From Paenibacillus sp. (GTDB lineage Bacteria; Bacillota; Bacilli; Paenibacillales; Paenibacillaceae), in NCBI GenBank assembly GCA_023512345.1, contig JAILZT010000014.1, positions 87,379 to 151,378 on the forward strand: a stretch of DNA of 64,000 nucleotides. The letters run 5' to 3'. Shown here in pieces: positions 18,390 through 27,063 of this stretch; within the stretch, counting starts at the first letter, position 1; every line of letters starts with the position of its first letter. Both the position numbers and the translations under genes were made by a program. The notes beneath the pieces were generated by a model that ran no database searches, was not told the DNA's origin, and worked only from the letters and a program-made list of their open reading frames with translations.

Positions 18390-18409
18390 ATTCATACTCC
18401 GTTCATTTT
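18390..18409 (+). promoter_or_regulatory. Candidate HssR binding site (direct repeat) before hrtB
   Basis: ATTCATACT CC GTTCATTTT: two nine-base direct repeats separated by two bases. This agrees in spacing and in the TTCAT cores with the known staphylococcal HssR box GTTCATATT-N2-GTTCATATT. It lies 44-63 bases before the hrtB ATG, and weak -10 candidates (TACACT at 18417, TATACA at 18428) follow without a good -35, as expected for an activator-dependent promoter. Confidence 0.82.
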
Positions 18410-18452
18410 CACCTTCTACACTGTGACTATACAGATTAGAAGGAGTGGTATT

Positions 18453-19571
18453 ATGTTTTTAGCTTTAAGAGAGATGCGGCATTCCAAAGCTAGGTACATG
18501 CTGATTATGGTGATTATGCTCTTGGTGTCTTTTTTGGTGCTGTTCGTTACAGGACTTGCGAGAGGTTTGGCCTATGCCAACATATCAGCGGTACAAAATA
18601 TGCCAGCGAATTATTATGTTGTACAAGGGGATGCGGATCAAACGTTCCGTCGTTCCCAGCTTAATGACTTGGATCTGCAAGATGTACGTTCAGTAGTAGG
18701 AGAAGCAAATGCAACACCGATAGGCATCCAAATGAGTACAATTACGGCTAACGATACGGATGCTAAGACCGATGTTACTTTTTTCGCGGTAGATATGAAG
18801 GGATTAATTGCACCAGCTATTACTAAGGGTGAAGCAATCACTAATCAGAAAAAAGGCAGTGTAGTTGTGGACCGCAAGCTGGAGCAATCTGGAATCACCA
18901 TTGGCAGTACCATTATTGATCAGGCTACCGGGATGACTTGGAGCGTTTCTGGATATGTTCAGGACAGTTCCTATAGTCATACCCCTGTGGTCTATTTGAA
19001 CTTGGCAGATTGGCAGGAGATGAAGCAAGGGATGTCACGTGGTGCAGAAGTTTCCCAGACTGCCTCTTTTAATGTGATCGCTCTTAACGCAAGCTCTAAT
19101 CAGGTTACCAAAATTACAGATAAAGTGAATCATGTAGAAGTTATCACCCCAAAACAAGCCATTTCCAGTATCCCAGGTTATGCTGCTGAACAAAATTCCC
19201 TGCTTATGATGATCGCCTTCTTATTCGTAATCGCCGCATTTGTATTGGCCGTTTTCTTTTACGTCATTACGATTCAAAAAACAAGTCAATTCGGCATTCT
19301 CAAAGCTATGGGAACTAAAATGTCATACTTGGCTTGGAGTGTTGTGGGGCAGGTAATGATTTTATCCGTTGCTAGTCTTAGCATCAGTCTGTTGCTGACC
19401 TTCGGGATGAACCTGTCACTACCTGACTCCATGCCGTTCCAGCTGGACACCTCGACTCTTATTTTAACAAGCTGTTTGTTTGTGGGAATGTCTCTCTTGG
19501 GATCCCTAATTTCGGTCGCTAGAGTAGCAAAAATAGATGCATTAGAAGCAATAGGGAGGACTGGCGCATGA
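18453..19571 (+). CDS. hrtB: Heme efflux ABC permease HrtB
   Basis: FtsX/MacB-type permease of 372 residues: helix 1 (about 15-37), a large extracellular domain (about 40-245), then three helices (about 255-280, 305-330, 340-360). The start ATG has AAGGAGTGG before it; the upstream in-frame GTG at 18423 lies in the promoter. Beginning MFLALREMRHSKARYML and length fit HrtB, the permease that, with HrtA, draws excess heme from the membrane and expels it. Downstream of an HssR-like box and of hssRS, and overlapping hrtA by 4 bases. Confidence 0.92.
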   Translation: MFLALREMRHSKARYMLIMVIMLLVSFLVLFVTGLARGLAYANISAVQNMPANYYVVQGDADQTFRRSQLNDLDLQDVRSVVGEANATPIGIQMSTITANDTDAKTDVTFFAVDMKGLIAPAITKGEAITNQKKGSVVVDRKLEQSGITIGSTIIDQATGMTWSVSGYVQDSSYSHTPVVYLNLADWQEMKQGMSRGAEVSQTASFNVIALNASSNQVTKITDKVNHVEVITPKQAISSIPGYAAEQNSLLMMIAFLFVIAAFVLAVFFYVITIQKTSQFGILKAMGTKMSYLAWSVVGQVMILSVASLSISLLLTFGMNLSLPDSMPFQLDTSTLILTSCLFVGMSLLGSLISVARVAKIDALEAIGRTGA

Positions 19572-20254
19572 GTGCTAAATTATTAATGAAGCAAGTAAGC
19601 AAAACCTACGGTGATGGGGACTCGACAATGTCGGTACTGAATAATCTGGATTTGGAAGTGCGCGAAGGTGAATTCGTAGCCGTACTTGGACCCTCGGGCT
19701 CAGGGAAAAGCACATTTCTATCTGCAGCTGGAGCCTTACTTACTCCTTCGAGCGGTGAAATTATTATAGATGGGGAATCTCTGATGGATAAAGATAAGAG
19801 TAGTCTGACTGAACTGCGGCTCCAAAAAATAGGGTTTATGTTCCAAAGCGCGCAGCTGATCCCTTACCTTAAGGTAGAAGAACAACTGTTGTATGTGGCT
19901 AAGCTGGCCAAACTAAGCGCGAAGGAAGCCAAGCATCGTGCGGCTGATTTATTAAAGCGTCTAGATATCTGGGAACGTCGTAATCATTATCCGGAACAGC
20001 TCTCAGGTGGGGAGAAGCAGCGTGTAGCCATTGCCAGAGCATGGATGAATAAACCTTCAATTCTGTTCGCCGATGAACCAACTGCAAGCTTAGATTTCAA
20101 GCGTGGTAAAGAAGTTGTAAGGATGATTGCAGAAGAAGTGAAAAAAGAAGGTAAAGCAGCCGTCATGGTTACCCATGATGAACGGATGCTGGAATGGTGC
20201 GATCGGGTGCTGCATTTGGAGGATGGGTATCTGGTTGAACAAGCTAGAGCTTAA
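19568..20254 (+). CDS. hrtA: Heme efflux ABC ATPase HrtA
   Basis: ABC transporter ATPase of 228 residues. Walker A GPSGSGKST, Q-loop in FMFQSAQLIP, signature LSGGEKQRVAIARA, Walker B ILFADEPTASLD and the switch His in VMVTHDERM are all intact. It belongs to the MacB/LolD/HrtA group that powers FtsX-type permeases. ATG overlaps the hrtB stop (ATGA), so both subunits are coupled. The gene ends only 7 bases before the convergent monooxygenase gene and I see no separate terminator. Confidence 0.93.
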   Translation: MSAKLLMKQVSKTYGDGDSTMSVLNNLDLEVREGEFVAVLGPSGSGKSTFLSAAGALLTPSSGEIIIDGESLMDKDKSSLTELRLQKIGFMFQSAQLIPYLKVEEQLLYVAKLAKLSAKEAKHRAADLLKRLDIWERRNHYPEQLSGGEKQRVAIARAWMNKPSILFADEPTASLDFKRGKEVVRMIAEEVKKEGKAAVMVTHDERMLEWCDRVLHLEDGYLVEQARA

Positions 20255-20261
20255 TCTTGTT

Positions 20262-21446
20262 TTATTTCGGCTTAAGCGACTGATTTATATGGGACTGAGG
20301 CATATGGTATAACCAAGCCATTTGCCGCTTCTCTAATGTGGAAGGCATGAATCGCATTAGGGTATTCCTTATTCGACATAGAAGGGGGCGCTCCAGCTGT
20401 GCGATTTGCCCTATTTTCCAAGAGGTCTCGGCAATACGCTCACATCTAGGCATCCTAACCTGCGCGAATGCCTTAAATGCAGAAGGGAGTGTGCTATACT
20501 GCTGCACACACTCGTACAACACAGCAGCATCCTCGAGAGCTTGGCAGGCTCCCTGACCTAGATTCGGAGTCATTGCATGTGCCGCATCACCAAGCAGCAG
20601 AACTCGACCAAACGCATACTGTGGTAATGATCGTGTATCTATAAGGTCCGTATGAATCATTGAATCGGCTGTTACTCGTTCTAGCAGCTGTGGTATCGGA
20701 AAATGAAACGCCGCAAAACGGCTTAGCAGCTGTTCTGGGGTAACGGTTATGGCTGCCGGGTCTTTAAACGGTGCTTTATATAACGCGAACCAATACAATC
20801 GTCCACCAGATAAAGGAACAACTCCAAATCGACCTTTTGCTCCCCAAGTCTCAGTGAACGTATGAGAAACTTCATGGGCGAGTTCGGGGTCATTTACAAT
20901 CCCACGCCAACAGGTATAACCGGCATAACGCGGTTGAATTTCCGGCAGCAGCTGACCTCGGATCATTGAATGGACTCCGTCGCATCCTAGAATAGCTCTC
21001 GCTGCGAGGATCTCACCACTATCCAATACCAGTTGGACTTGTTCATCTGTGATCCGCTCTTGAAACCTTACGGCTCTGCAACCAAATGAAACAGTTCCTT
21101 CCGGCAGCATGTCTAGCAATAGCTTATATAACTCTGGCCGACTAATCGCATAAGATGGTGAGAAGTTTTTGCCTATGTTAACCTCAGACAAGATGCTGCC
21201 TTTATCGTTCTTGATCTTGTATACGTCTGACGAATAGCCAACCGCTATCATTTGATCCGCAAGCTCTGGGCTGAAACGCCGTACCGCGTCTAGTGCATTC
21301 GGGGCAAGGATCAGTCCCGCTCCCACAGGCTTAAGCTCTGGGTAGCTCTCCAGTACACGAACCGGATGGCCCAGCTTGTGCAGTGCAACAGCTGCAGCCA
21401 ATCCGGCAATACCACCACCAGCAATGATAATAGGAGCTTCACTCAT
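20262..21446 (-). CDS. FAD-dependent aromatic-type monooxygenase
   Basis: Single-component flavin hydroxylase of 394 residues related to PHBH/UbiH and to zeaxanthin epoxidase-like enzymes. Three family motifs are present: the Rossmann GGGIAGLAAA, the DG motif GCDGVHSMIR and the GD motif LLGDAAHAMTP followed by GQGACQALEDA. The start ATG at 21446 follows AAGGAGG by eight bases; a long upstream extension of the frame overlaps the DUF3995 gene. Last gene of the TetR-DUF3995-monooxygenase operon, so probably induced by a small aromatic or lipophilic compound; may inactivate an antibiotic as TetX does. Substrate unknown. Confidence 0.92.
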   Translation of the reverse strand: MSEAPIIIAGGGIAGLAAAVALHKLGHPVRVLESYPELKPVGAGLILAPNALDAVRRFSPELADQMIAVGYSSDVYKIKNDKGSILSEVNIGKNFSPSYAISRPELYKLLLDMLPEGTVSFGCRAVRFQERITDEQVQLVLDSGEILAARAILGCDGVHSMIRGQLLPEIQPRYAGYTCWRGIVNDPELAHEVSHTFTETWGAKGRFGVVPLSGGRLYWFALYKAPFKDPAAITVTPEQLLSRFAAFHFPIPQLLERVTADSMIHTDLIDTRSLPQYAFGRVLLLGDAAHAMTPNLGQGACQALEDAAVLYECVQQYSTLPSAFKAFAQVRMPRCERIAETSWKIGQIAQLERPLLCRIRNTLMRFMPSTLEKRQMAWLYHMPQSHINQSLKPK

Positions 21447-21459
21447 TCTGACATCCTCC

Positions 21460-21909
21460 TTATTCATGGAACCATCCAAATGCCGACAAGGCGAAAACAG
21501 TCGAGAGTAACATACATAGCGGTGTGTAAAATATATAATCCATAGAAGAAAATCGTGTTCCCCGAACGGTTTTGAACCATCCGACATAACGAAAGTCGCC
21601 AAGTGCGCGTACAGCAAAAACGATGGAGCATACAGAGCACAAGTAAAAGAATATTCGTGGATTTAATCCTACAAAATCGGAAATTATACCGGACTGGACT
21701 GTAAGCACATAAGCGGCTCCCCAAAGTAAGATTGCGACCATTATCGTGACAGTCTTTCCTGGTGCAAATAAGGGCGGGCTTTCTGGCTCAGTTGATCTGT
21801 CGGGGATAACTGCCTGACTCCCGAACTTCCCCCCGCAAGCCCAATAAACATGGAGTACGCCAAGCGAAATAAGAATTAGTGTGACCATTAAGTCGAATGC
21901 TAGCATCAT
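21460..21909 (-). CDS. DUF3995 membrane protein
   Basis: Integral membrane protein of 149 residues with four helices, fitting the DUF3995 family (N-terminal GVLHVYWACGG is characteristic). Function unknown for the family. AAGGAGG nine bases before the ATG. It lies 14 bases after the tetR stop and 13 bases before the monooxygenase start, all on the minus strand, so the three genes form one operon. Confidence 0.88.
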   Translation of the reverse strand: MMLAFDLMVTLILISLGVLHVYWACGGKFGSQAVIPDRSTEPESPPLFAPGKTVTIMVAILLWGAAYVLTVQSGIISDFVGLNPRIFFYLCSVCSIVFAVRALGDFRYVGWFKTVRGTRFSSMDYIFYTPLCMLLSTVFALSAFGWFHE

Positions 21910-21923
21910 AGTCTATATCCTCC

Positions 21924-22520
21924 TTATCTTGGAGCTAATCCTAACCAGATTAATTCAAGCTGTTGCTGCATTTTTACCCGAAGCTCTTGTGTATTTAAGG
22001 CGGTATCGCCGCTAATTGCTTCTAATAGGGATTGAAAATATATATTCTGCAGCAAAGTGGCAGCAAGATTATCATCTATGTGCGAGGCCATTTGTCCGGT
22101 CGTTTTGGCTTCATCCAGCCAGGGAAGCATTGCAGAATGAAACTGCCTTATACTTTCCATCTCACCATTCATGAGAGCAGGGGAGCGAACCATTTCAGAT
22201 AAGGCAAGACGGAGCAATTCTGACTGCTCGCTATAACGCGCTGTCAAATCACAGAAGATTTCTAGCAAACGATCCTGAATTTTCGGAAGTGTCGAATGTT
22301 TTCGAATACTTTCATGCAATAGATCCATCTGTGAATGTCCAAGGTAGAGCAGAACGGCTTCCTTCTTCGGAAAATAATTATAAAAAGTTCCTTTAGCGAC
22401 CCCGCTCACCTGAGTTATTTCATCAACGGTAACCCGATCAAAGCCCTTCTCATTAAAAAGCTTCATCGCCTGCATGAAAATATGTTCTTTAAACACCTGC
22501 TTGCGTGAATTTCGGAGCAC
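21924..22520 (-). CDS. TetR-family transcriptional regulator
   Basis: Repressor of 198 residues. The N-terminal helix-turn-helix is classical: FNEKGFDRVTVDEI, then SGVAKGTFYNYFPKKE, with the rest a helical ligand-binding domain. I chose the GTG at 22520, seven bases after AGAGGGGG; a TTG two codons earlier is too close to that site. A palindromic operator lies at 22544-22574, between this gene and the divergent unknown gene, so autoregulation is likely. The ligand is presumably a substrate of the downstream monooxygenase. Confidence 0.93.
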   Translation of the reverse strand: MLRNSRKQVFKEHIFMQAMKLFNEKGFDRVTVDEITQVSGVAKGTFYNYFPKKEAVLLYLGHSQMDLLHESIRKHSTLPKIQDRLLEIFCDLTARYSEQSELLRLALSEMVRSPALMNGEMESIRQFHSAMLPWLDEAKTTGQMASHIDDNLAATLLQNIYFQSLLEAISGDTALNTQELRVKMQQQLELIWLGLAPR

Positions 22521-22543
22521 TGGCAATCCCCCTCTTATAGAAA

Positions 22544-22574
22544 ATGACTACAGTCATAATATGACTGTGGTCAT
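22544..22574. promoter_or_regulatory. Double palindromic operator for the TetR regulator
   Basis: Two adjacent 14-base palindromes, ATGACTACAGTCAT and ATGACTGTGGTCAT, separated by three bases. TGACTNNNGTCA is a common TetR/AcrR operator form, and the pair starts 24 bases before the tetR GTG, where it would block the promoter. Confidence 0.85.
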
Positions 22575-22694
22575 AATTTAGCATAAACTTGTTCCGTATA
22601 CAATGAACGGACTTTATATAATTTAGTGAGCATGGTATATAGTTATGAGAAGATTGACGAATTCGATCTGTTTATCAAGAAGGAGTGTTCATAA

Positions 22695-23330
22695 ATGAAT
22701 ATGTTAGATGATATACCAGAACCCAAGAAATTAATGGACCTTCTGCAAATCCTAGCTTCTTTAAATATTGTTCTATGTCCAAAAGATGAATGGCTTCGTT
22801 ACCATAGTTATGTTCCTGAATGGGATAAGAATATTTCTATGGCGAAAATCGATAATGGAGCTGGTGATCATTTGTTTATTCTATTTGCCCCTCAAGGAAT
22901 CCTAATGAAAGGATTTGATCATGAATCTGAATTAAGCCCCCATGCCCGTGATGAATTTGAAATATGGCCAGGAATATATGAAGAAGTTCCGATTGCATTA
23001 AGTCATTTACTTGAAGATGAGGCGATCGAGAAAGAGGATGTTACTTTTTGCATTTGGCGTGAAACAAAGGATTTTGTATGGCGGATGGGAACAGTTGAAA
23101 TTCCAGAGGGCGAGGAAGATGGTTCTAGCTTTTTGTTAGGAACGATTCATGAAACCGCTGAGGATTTTGTTGATTTCGCCGAAGGATACTTTGAAATGTC
23201 ATTACCCTTAGATATAGTGAAGAAAATTTATGAGGGTGCCCCTATTACTACAGAAATGATTCGAATGTTAAATCATGATTGTGATGCAGACAAGGTTCTT
23301 CAAGAGTTAGAGTCACTTCGCTTATTATAA
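22695..23330 (+). CDS. Unknown cytoplasmic protein
   Basis: Protein of 211 residues that I do not recognise. No signal peptide or membrane helix. It is acidic, with Glu/Asp-rich stretches in the middle (LLEDEAIEKEDV, IPEGEEDG) and a helical C-terminus. An AAGGAGTG site eight bases before the ATG and clean coding sequence make it a real gene. Acidic, small, single-domain proteins of this kind are often immunity or SMI1/KNR4-like proteins, but no specific motif supports that here. The next gene, selO, follows after about 80 bases. Confidence 0.75.
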   Translation: MNMLDDIPEPKKLMDLLQILASLNIVLCPKDEWLRYHSYVPEWDKNISMAKIDNGAGDHLFILFAPQGILMKGFDHESELSPHARDEFEIWPGIYEEVPIALSHLLEDEAIEKEDVTFCIWRETKDFVWRMGTVEIPEGEEDGSSFLLGTIHETAEDFVDFAEGYFEMSLPLDIVKKIYEGAPITTEMIRMLNHDCDADKVLQELESLRLL

Positions 23331-23411
23331 ATGGCAAGAGTATAATGAATGGACAAAAGTATACACTAATTGGGAAACTCAGTGTTGATGGAGAACAAGG
23401 AAGGAGCTACT

Positions 23412-24887
23412 ATGTCAGAGAAACAAGAAATCATAAATACAGGATGGAACTTCGATAATAGTTATGCTCGTTTGCCTGAAACCTTATTTAGCCAGCAAAA
23501 GCCTACACCTGTACGCTCACCGAAGATGATCATTTTAAACGAGCCATTGGCAGCATCTCTAGGGTTGAACTCGGAGGCACTTCGAAGCAAAGATGGCGTA
23601 GATGTGCTTGCAGGTAACCAGATTCCTGAAGGCGGATTGCCTCTTGCCCAAGCCTACGCTGGTCATCAATTCGGTTATTTCAATATGTTAGGGGATGGCC
23701 GGGCTATACTGCTTGGTGAACAAATTACTCCCCAAGATGAGCGGTTTGATATTCAGCTTAAAGGTTCAGGTAGAACTCCATACTCACGGGGAGGCGATGG
23801 TCGGGCGGCACTTGGACCGATGCTGCGCGAATACATTATTAGTGAAGCCATGCATGGACTTGGTATCCCCTCGACCCGCAGCTTAGCGGTAGTGACAACC
23901 GGACAAGCAGTAATTCGCGACAGTGATCAACCAGGAGCCATAATGACTCGAGTAGCCGCCAGTCATTTGCGCGTAGGTACCTTTCAATATATTTCAAAAT
24001 GGGGAACTGCCCAAGATATTCAGGTTTTGGCTGATTACACAATACAAAGACATTTTCCTGAAGTTGCAGCCGGAGAGAATCGCTACCTTTTATTGCTTCA
24101 GGAGGTGTGCAAGCGTCAGGCGGAGCTGATTGCCAAATGGATGCTGGTTGGCTTCATACATGGGGTAATGAACACCGATAACATGGCCCTGAGCGGTGAA
24201 ACCATTGATTATGGTCCATGTGCCTTCATGGATGCTTATAACCCAGCAACGGTTTTCAGTTCGATTGATACTCATGGTCGCTATTCCTATGAAAATCAAC
24301 CGAATATTGCGGCTTGGAACCTGGCGAGATTAGCTGAAACGCTATTGCCTCTATTGCATAACGAACAAGAGCAGGCTATCAAACTGGCAGAGAAGGCAAT
24401 TTCAGATTTTCACGAGTTATATCATCGAACTTGGCTTGAAGGGATGAGGGCAAAGCTTGGTATCTTTGGTGAAGAACAAGAGGATGAATCTCTGATTGAA
24501 GGCCTGCTCAGTATAATGCATAAGGCTGGTGCAGATTATACCAATACTTTCCGAGCTTTAACTTTTGATAAGCTGGAGGATACAGGCTTAGAGGGTACCA
24601 CGGAATTTACTCAGTGGCATGAGTTATGGCAGGCGAGACTGGACAGACAACAGGAATCCAAAGACGCCTCATACTCGTTGATGCGCAGCAGTAATCCTGC
24701 CGTTATTCCGCGCAATCACAGGGTAGAAGAAGCTCTGGATGCTGCAGTGAAACAAGGAGATTACAGTGTGATGGAACGGTTGCTTAATGCTCTTTCATGC
24801 CCCTACGGCAATACCCCGGAACAGGCTGAGTATGCTGCAATTCCTGAACAATCAATCCGCCCATACCGGACCTATTGCGGTACTTGA
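23412..24887 (+). CDS. selO: SelO-family protein adenylyltransferase (YdiU)
   Basis: Pseudokinase-fold enzyme of 491 residues that transfers AMP from ATP to Ser, Thr or Tyr of proteins, known in E. coli and yeast to act in redox stress. Family blocks include AQAYAGHQFG, GDGRAILLGE, KGSGRTPYSRGGDGR, the helix with STRSLAVVTTG and the catalytic region GVMNTDNMALSGETIDYG with metal-binding Asn and Asp. The ATG at 23412 has AAGGAG seven bases upstream; the in-frame extension to 23370 lacks one. No C-terminal Sec/Cys extension, as usual in bacteria. Monocistronic, with a terminator after it. Confidence 0.96.
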   Translation: MSEKQEIINTGWNFDNSYARLPETLFSQQKPTPVRSPKMIILNEPLAASLGLNSEALRSKDGVDVLAGNQIPEGGLPLAQAYAGHQFGYFNMLGDGRAILLGEQITPQDERFDIQLKGSGRTPYSRGGDGRAALGPMLREYIISEAMHGLGIPSTRSLAVVTTGQAVIRDSDQPGAIMTRVAASHLRVGTFQYISKWGTAQDIQVLADYTIQRHFPEVAAGENRYLLLLQEVCKRQAELIAKWMLVGFIHGVMNTDNMALSGETIDYGPCAFMDAYNPATVFSSIDTHGRYSYENQPNIAAWNLARLAETLLPLLHNEQEQAIKLAEKAISDFHELYHRTWLEGMRAKLGIFGEEQEDESLIEGLLSIMHKAGADYTNTFRALTFDKLEDTGLEGTTEFTQWHELWQARLDRQQESKDASYSLMRSSNPAVIPRNHRVEEALDAAVKQGDYSVMERLLNALSCPYGNTPEQAEYAAIPEQSIRPYRTYCGT

Positions 24888-24901
24888 TCTAATGAAATGT
24901 G

Positions 24902-24932
24902 AAAGGGCCTTGAATAAAGGTCCTTTTTTTTG
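24902..24932 (+). terminator. Intrinsic terminator after selO
   Basis: AAAGGGCCTT / AAGGTCCTTT stem (one mismatch), six-base loop, then eight T. Begins 15 bases after the selO stop. Confidence 0.9.
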
Positions 24933-25024
24933 TGGATAGGATCCAAACCCCTCATAATGGTGCACGAAATGTCGGGTAACGAATAACAATTCTTGCTATT
25001 CTAATGTTGAGGAGGCAATTGCAT

Positions 25025-25906
25025 ATGCTGGATAAGATGAACGAGGCTTTAAGTTATATTGAAGAAAACCTTACGAATGAAATCGACTTTAAAGAAGTCG
25101 CAAAATTGGCTTATTGTTCGGAATACCACTTTAAAAGAATGTTTTCTTTCTTATCCGGTGTCTCGCTGTCAGAGTACATTCGCCGGAGACGTTTAACTCT
25201 TTCAGCGTTCGAGCTACTTAACGGAAACATGAAGATCATTGATATTGCAGTTAAATATGGATACACTTCACCGGACTCTTTTACAAGAGCGTTTCAGAGT
25301 TTGCATGGTGTGACGCCTTCAGAAGCAAGACATAGTGGTCAAAATCTTAAATCTTATCCACGCATGACCTTTCAATTATCAATTAAAGGAGGAAATGAAA
25401 TGAACTATCGCATTATAGAAAAAGAGGCGTTTCGTATTATTGGAATAAAAAAGAGAGTGCCCATTATTTTCAATGGGGTAAATCCTGAGATTGCATCTAT
25501 GTGGGGAAGTCTAGACACCGAAACGATTGATACACTGAAGAAGCATTCAAATGTTGAACCCGTAGGGTTACTCAGTGCATCCACAAATTTCTCTGAAGGT
25601 AGAATGGAGGAAAAGGGGGAGCTAGATCATTATATAGGTGTGGCAACTACGAAGGATTGCCCTGCCCATCTGACACAACTAGATGTTCGTGCATCGACAT
25701 GGGCTGTTTTTGAAGCGGTTGGACCCTTTCCAGATACTCTACAAAATATATGGGGGCGCATCTATTCGGAATGGTTTCCTTCTTCTAATTATGAGCAGAC
25801 AGAAGGACCGGAAATCTTGTGGAATGAACATAAGGATATGTCTTCTCCAACCTTTCGAAGTGAAATATGGATCCCGGTAACAACAAGAATTAAGGGGATC
25901 GAATAA
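25025..25906 (+). CDS. AraC-type regulator with GyrI-like effector domain
   Basis: Transcription factor of 293 residues with the DNA-binding domain first (about 1-105: two HTH motifs, ending in GVTPSEAR) and a GyrI-like/Bac_rh effector-binding domain second (about 125-290, ending SEIWIPV). This arrangement is typical of Rob/SoxS-like or BmrR-like multidrug sensors of Bacillales, which bind lipophilic cations or related drugs. The ATG at 25025 lies nine bases after GAGGAGG; the earlier ATG at 25004 precedes that site. It stands alone, with a terminator; its target genes are not obvious from position. Confidence 0.94.
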   Translation: MLDKMNEALSYIEENLTNEIDFKEVAKLAYCSEYHFKRMFSFLSGVSLSEYIRRRRLTLSAFELLNGNMKIIDIAVKYGYTSPDSFTRAFQSLHGVTPSEARHSGQNLKSYPRMTFQLSIKGGNEMNYRIIEKEAFRIIGIKKRVPIIFNGVNPEIASMWGSLDTETIDTLKKHSNVEPVGLLSASTNFSEGRMEEKGELDHYIGVATTKDCPAHLTQLDVRASTWAVFEAVGPFPDTLQNIWGRIYSEWFPSSNYEQTEGPEILWNEHKDMSSPTFRSEIWIPVTTRIKGIE

Positions 25907-25919
25907 TCTACGTGTGGGG

Positions 25920-25944
25920 GCTGCTTAAGAGCAGCTTCTTTTTT
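25920..25944 (+). terminator. Intrinsic terminator after the AraC/GyrI gene
   Basis: GCTGCT / AGCAGC stem with a TAAG loop, then TTCTTTTTT. Starts 14 bases after the stop codon. Confidence 0.85.
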
Positions 25945-25998
25945 ATTCTCATTAATGAATATTCAGGAGTGTAACAATGGCGGATAATATTATGGTAA

Positions 25999-26106
25999 TA
26001 TTGTATTTATTTGGACGAAACATTTAACGAGAAATTAGGATTTGAAACCTATGGTATGGAGAAGAATTCTTTGGAATACAAGAAGCAAGGATATGACATA
26101 GAATAG
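25999..26106 (+). pseudogene. C-terminal remnant of a GNAT acetyltransferase
   Basis: A 35-codon open stretch without start or ribosome binding site. It reads as the last part of a GNAT acetyltransferase: FNEKLGFETYGMEKNSL matches the usual FYEKLGFE ending followed by the last beta strand, and it stops at a TAG. The rest of the gene is missing, with a stop codon directly upstream in the same frame. It marks a deletion at the edge of the accessory island. Confidence 0.65.
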
Positions 26107-26128
26107 TAAACACGAAAGGGTGAGCAAT

Positions 26129-26221
26129 ATGAAGTTTTTTTGGGCTGTTTTAATAATAATATGTGCAGTGTTACCGAGTTATTATTATATTAAGTTACGT
26201 GGATGGAAGAAAAAAATATAA
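26129..26221 (+). CDS. Small membrane peptide (30 residues)
   Basis: Short ORF of 30 codons with a good AAAGGGTGAG site six bases before the ATG. The product has one hydrophobic helix (FWAVLIIICAVLPSYYY) and a basic tail ending WKKKI, the form of a single-pass membrane peptide with its C-terminus inside. No family recognised. It sits between the GNAT remnant and the secreted unknown protein. Real expression is plausible but not proven by sequence alone. Confidence 0.5.
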   Translation: MKFFWAVLIIICAVLPSYYYIKLRGWKKKI

Positions 26222-26286
26222 ATAGAATATTCCGTAAAAAGTCTTAACTACTTAAGAACTTATGAAATATATTGAGGTGGTAAGAC

Positions 26287-27000
26287 ATGCCGATACTAAC
26301 TACACGCAAAAGGATGCTTTTGAGGATTATAGGAGTAATTTTCGCATCAGTCGTTCTGATTTACGCCAGTGTATATACATATGATAGGCCTGGTGGATTA
26401 TCAGATTGGCGAATGTCTCAGAACATGGGTATGGCGGGAACGATCCATATTCCACTTGGTGAGACCCCAGAAGACGCTATTCAGCAGTTTCGAAATTTTA
26501 TGGGCATGGAAGTCATTCATCGAGAACCGGTGGATAGTGGTATGCTTCTATTTTTTAAAAAGAATAATCAAGAAGAGAATATTAATCTTCAAGTAGAATA
26601 TGCACGGAAAACGTGGCTTGGATGGAAATGGGGTTGGGGTGGAGGATACAGTATCAGCAAATCTCTGCAAGCTGATTCTGCGCTAAACTATATGATTATG
26701 CCGAGAGAAAAGGGTCTATCCACTCCCTTTCCCTTAGTTTTTGGCTATGTCCTGAACTCTTCAATCCAGAGCATAACTGTTGAGGTCAAAGGGAGAGTCG
26801 AAGGTGAAGGTGAAAGTCAAAGTGAATATCACGCAAAACTAACTAAAGGAGATATAGGTCAAACTATCTGGTTCGTTTCTCTTCCCTCGTCAACTTCAAT
26901 GCCTTTTGATATTAAGGGATTTGATGAAAAGGGTGAACTCTTAGCCGAAAAAACAATTACTGATCCGCGAGACAGTGGTTCAGTCGAATTTAGAAATTAA
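26287..27000 (+). CDS. Unknown membrane-anchored extracytoplasmic protein
   Basis: Protein of 237 residues with one N-terminal hydrophobic helix (about 11-29) that acts as a signal anchor, then a beta-rich outer domain. There is an aromatic patch, WLGWKWGWGGGYS, near residue 115. The final 80 residues look like an immunoglobulin-like beta sandwich (VEVKGRVEGEGES, DIKGFDEKGELLAEK). GAGGTGG precedes the ATG. I do not recognise a family. Neighbouring repeats downstream and the GNAT remnant upstream mark this as accessory sequence. Confidence 0.72.
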   Translation: MPILTTRKRMLLRIIGVIFASVVLIYASVYTYDRPGGLSDWRMSQNMGMAGTIHIPLGETPEDAIQQFRNFMGMEVIHREPVDSGMLLFFKKNNQEENINLQVEYARKTWLGWKWGWGGGYSISKSLQADSALNYMIMPREKGLSTPFPLVFGYVLNSSIQSITVEVKGRVEGEGESQSEYHAKLTKGDIGQTIWFVSLPSSTSMPFDIKGFDEKGELLAEKTITDPRDSGSVEFRN

Positions 27001-27063
27001 CTGCATGCAAAATCAAGTGCCAATCAGATATTCTTATGGTACTTTGAAACCTGACATTTTCTT

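Noticed and set aside
21447..21617. 57-residue N-terminal extension of the FAD monooxygenase
   Set aside because: It overlaps the DUF3995 gene in another frame; the ATG at 21446 has a strong ribosome site and starts right before the FAD motif.
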